IMG/VR virus record: IMGVR_UViG_3300022074_000079
Span: 1 to 48,030 of that record
Source of the DNA: a virus
DNA: 48,030 nucleotides
Reading direction: 5' to 3' (one strand)
Part shown: positions 47,704 to 48,030 of the stretch, one piece after another
How the letters are laid out: the number at the start of each line of letters is the position of its first letter
Numbering within the stretch: position 1 is the stretch's first letter
Translations under genes and position numbers: made by a program
The notes under the pieces: model-generated
What the model was told of the DNA's origin: nothing
What the model saw: the letters and a program-made list of their open reading frames with translations, nothing else
Database searches by the model: none

Positions 47704-48029
47704 TGGCAAAGAAACAACTTAAAAGTAAATTATCCAGATTTGAATGGGTAAAAAAGAATATTGTAATTGTTCCTGTTGTAGCAGCTATATTAGCAGGAAC
47801 ATTTACATCTGTAAGATATGTTCTTAATCTTACGGATACAATAGAAGCAAACAAATCAACTCTTGTAAATATTGAAAGAGATTTAAAAGTAGCAGAAGAT
47901 AAACTAACCGAAATTGCTACAAGATTATCTGCAGCAGAAGCAACGTGGGATATGGCAGAAAATTTATATAGACAACTAGCAGACCAGGTAAGGGAACATG
48001 CATACGATATCAAAGATCTTAACAGGTAA
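47703..48029 (+). CDS. Membrane-anchored coiled-coil protein, 108 aa
   Basis: A basic head (KKQLKSKLSRFEWVKK) precedes one membrane helix, about residues 19-41 (NIVIVPVVAAILAGTFTSVR), and a long outside coiled coil (about 45-105; LVNIERDLKVAEDKLTEIAT). This topology is that of an inner-membrane spanin or holin accessory protein in Gram-negative phages, yet no outer-membrane partner is recognised. It is coupled to the amphipathic peptide. The window ends one base after its stop, so downstream partners may be missing. Confidence 0.7.
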   Translation: MAKKQLKSKLSRFEWVKKNIVIVPVVAAILAGTFTSVRYVLNLTDTIEANKSTLVNIERDLKVAEDKLTEIATRLSAAEATWDMAENLYRQLADQVREHAYDIKDLNR

Positions 48030-48030
48030 T

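Noticed and set aside
1-48030. CRISPR array, insertion sequence, integrase or attachment site
   Set aside because: No spaced direct-repeat array, transposase, recombinase or recognisable att core was seen.

Overview
The window looks like the near-complete genome of a tailed bacteriophage. It is AT-rich (about one third G+C by eye) and tightly packed: most genes overlap by 1-15 bases or lie under 20 bases apart. It encodes a large terminase, a P22-type portal, scaffold, HK97-fold capsid, P22-gp4- and gp10-like tail-completion proteins, adhesins, very large internal (ejection) proteins and a replication module with a family A DNA polymerase. I see no tape-measure protein and no phage RNA polymerase. 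A short-tailed, P22-like virion transcribed by host RNA polymerase is the best fit. Gene families and base composition resemble uncultured marine phages of AT-rich alphaproteobacteria such as SAR11; the host is an inference.

Layout. (a) 1-2550: a GC-rich structured segment, then small early genes with sigma70-like TTGACA promoters, inverted repeats and a recurring AACCTAT/ATAGGTT motif, including tiny membrane-peptide genes in an overlapping chain. (b) 2567-11105: HNH endonuclease, terminase, two long proteins of unknown function carrying diglycine motifs, and the portal. (c) 11122-13637: holin-like protein, an EF-hand-like protein and four very basic small proteins. (d) 13600-17063: GroES-like co-chaperonin, scaffold, head proteins and major capsid protein, closed by a strong terminator. 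(e) 17084-25311: decoration and adaptor proteins, a repeat-built fibre protein, a glycine-rich adhesin and a probable assembly chaperone. (f) 25353-27470: a DUF6065-like protein and two Fe(II)/2OG oxygenases. (g) 27529-37902: gp10-like stabilisation protein, small proteins, ejection proteins and an XhlA-like membrane protein. (h) 37899-39529, minus strand: SNF2-type helicase and a membrane protein. (i) 39575-48029: SSB-like protein, primase, a third oxygenase, UvrD-like helicase, DUF6378-like protein, DNA polymerase and a lysis-like membrane pair.

How it fits together. Early genes and the replication operon probably run from host-type promoters. Late genes form one long plus-strand programme with terminators after the capsid gene and after a decoration gene. 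No integrase, repressor, tRNA, CRISPR array or insertion sequence was recognised, and no endolysin could be named although several lysis-like membrane proteins are present.

The most interesting signals are: the diglycine motif shared by otherwise unrelated proteins; the early control region with a 12-codon leader ORF bracketed by an inverted repeat; several genes of 12-58 codons supported by strong ribosome sites or stop/start overlaps; an internal twin-arginine motif; three oxygenases; and a leucine at the polymerase position equivalent to E. coli Phe762.
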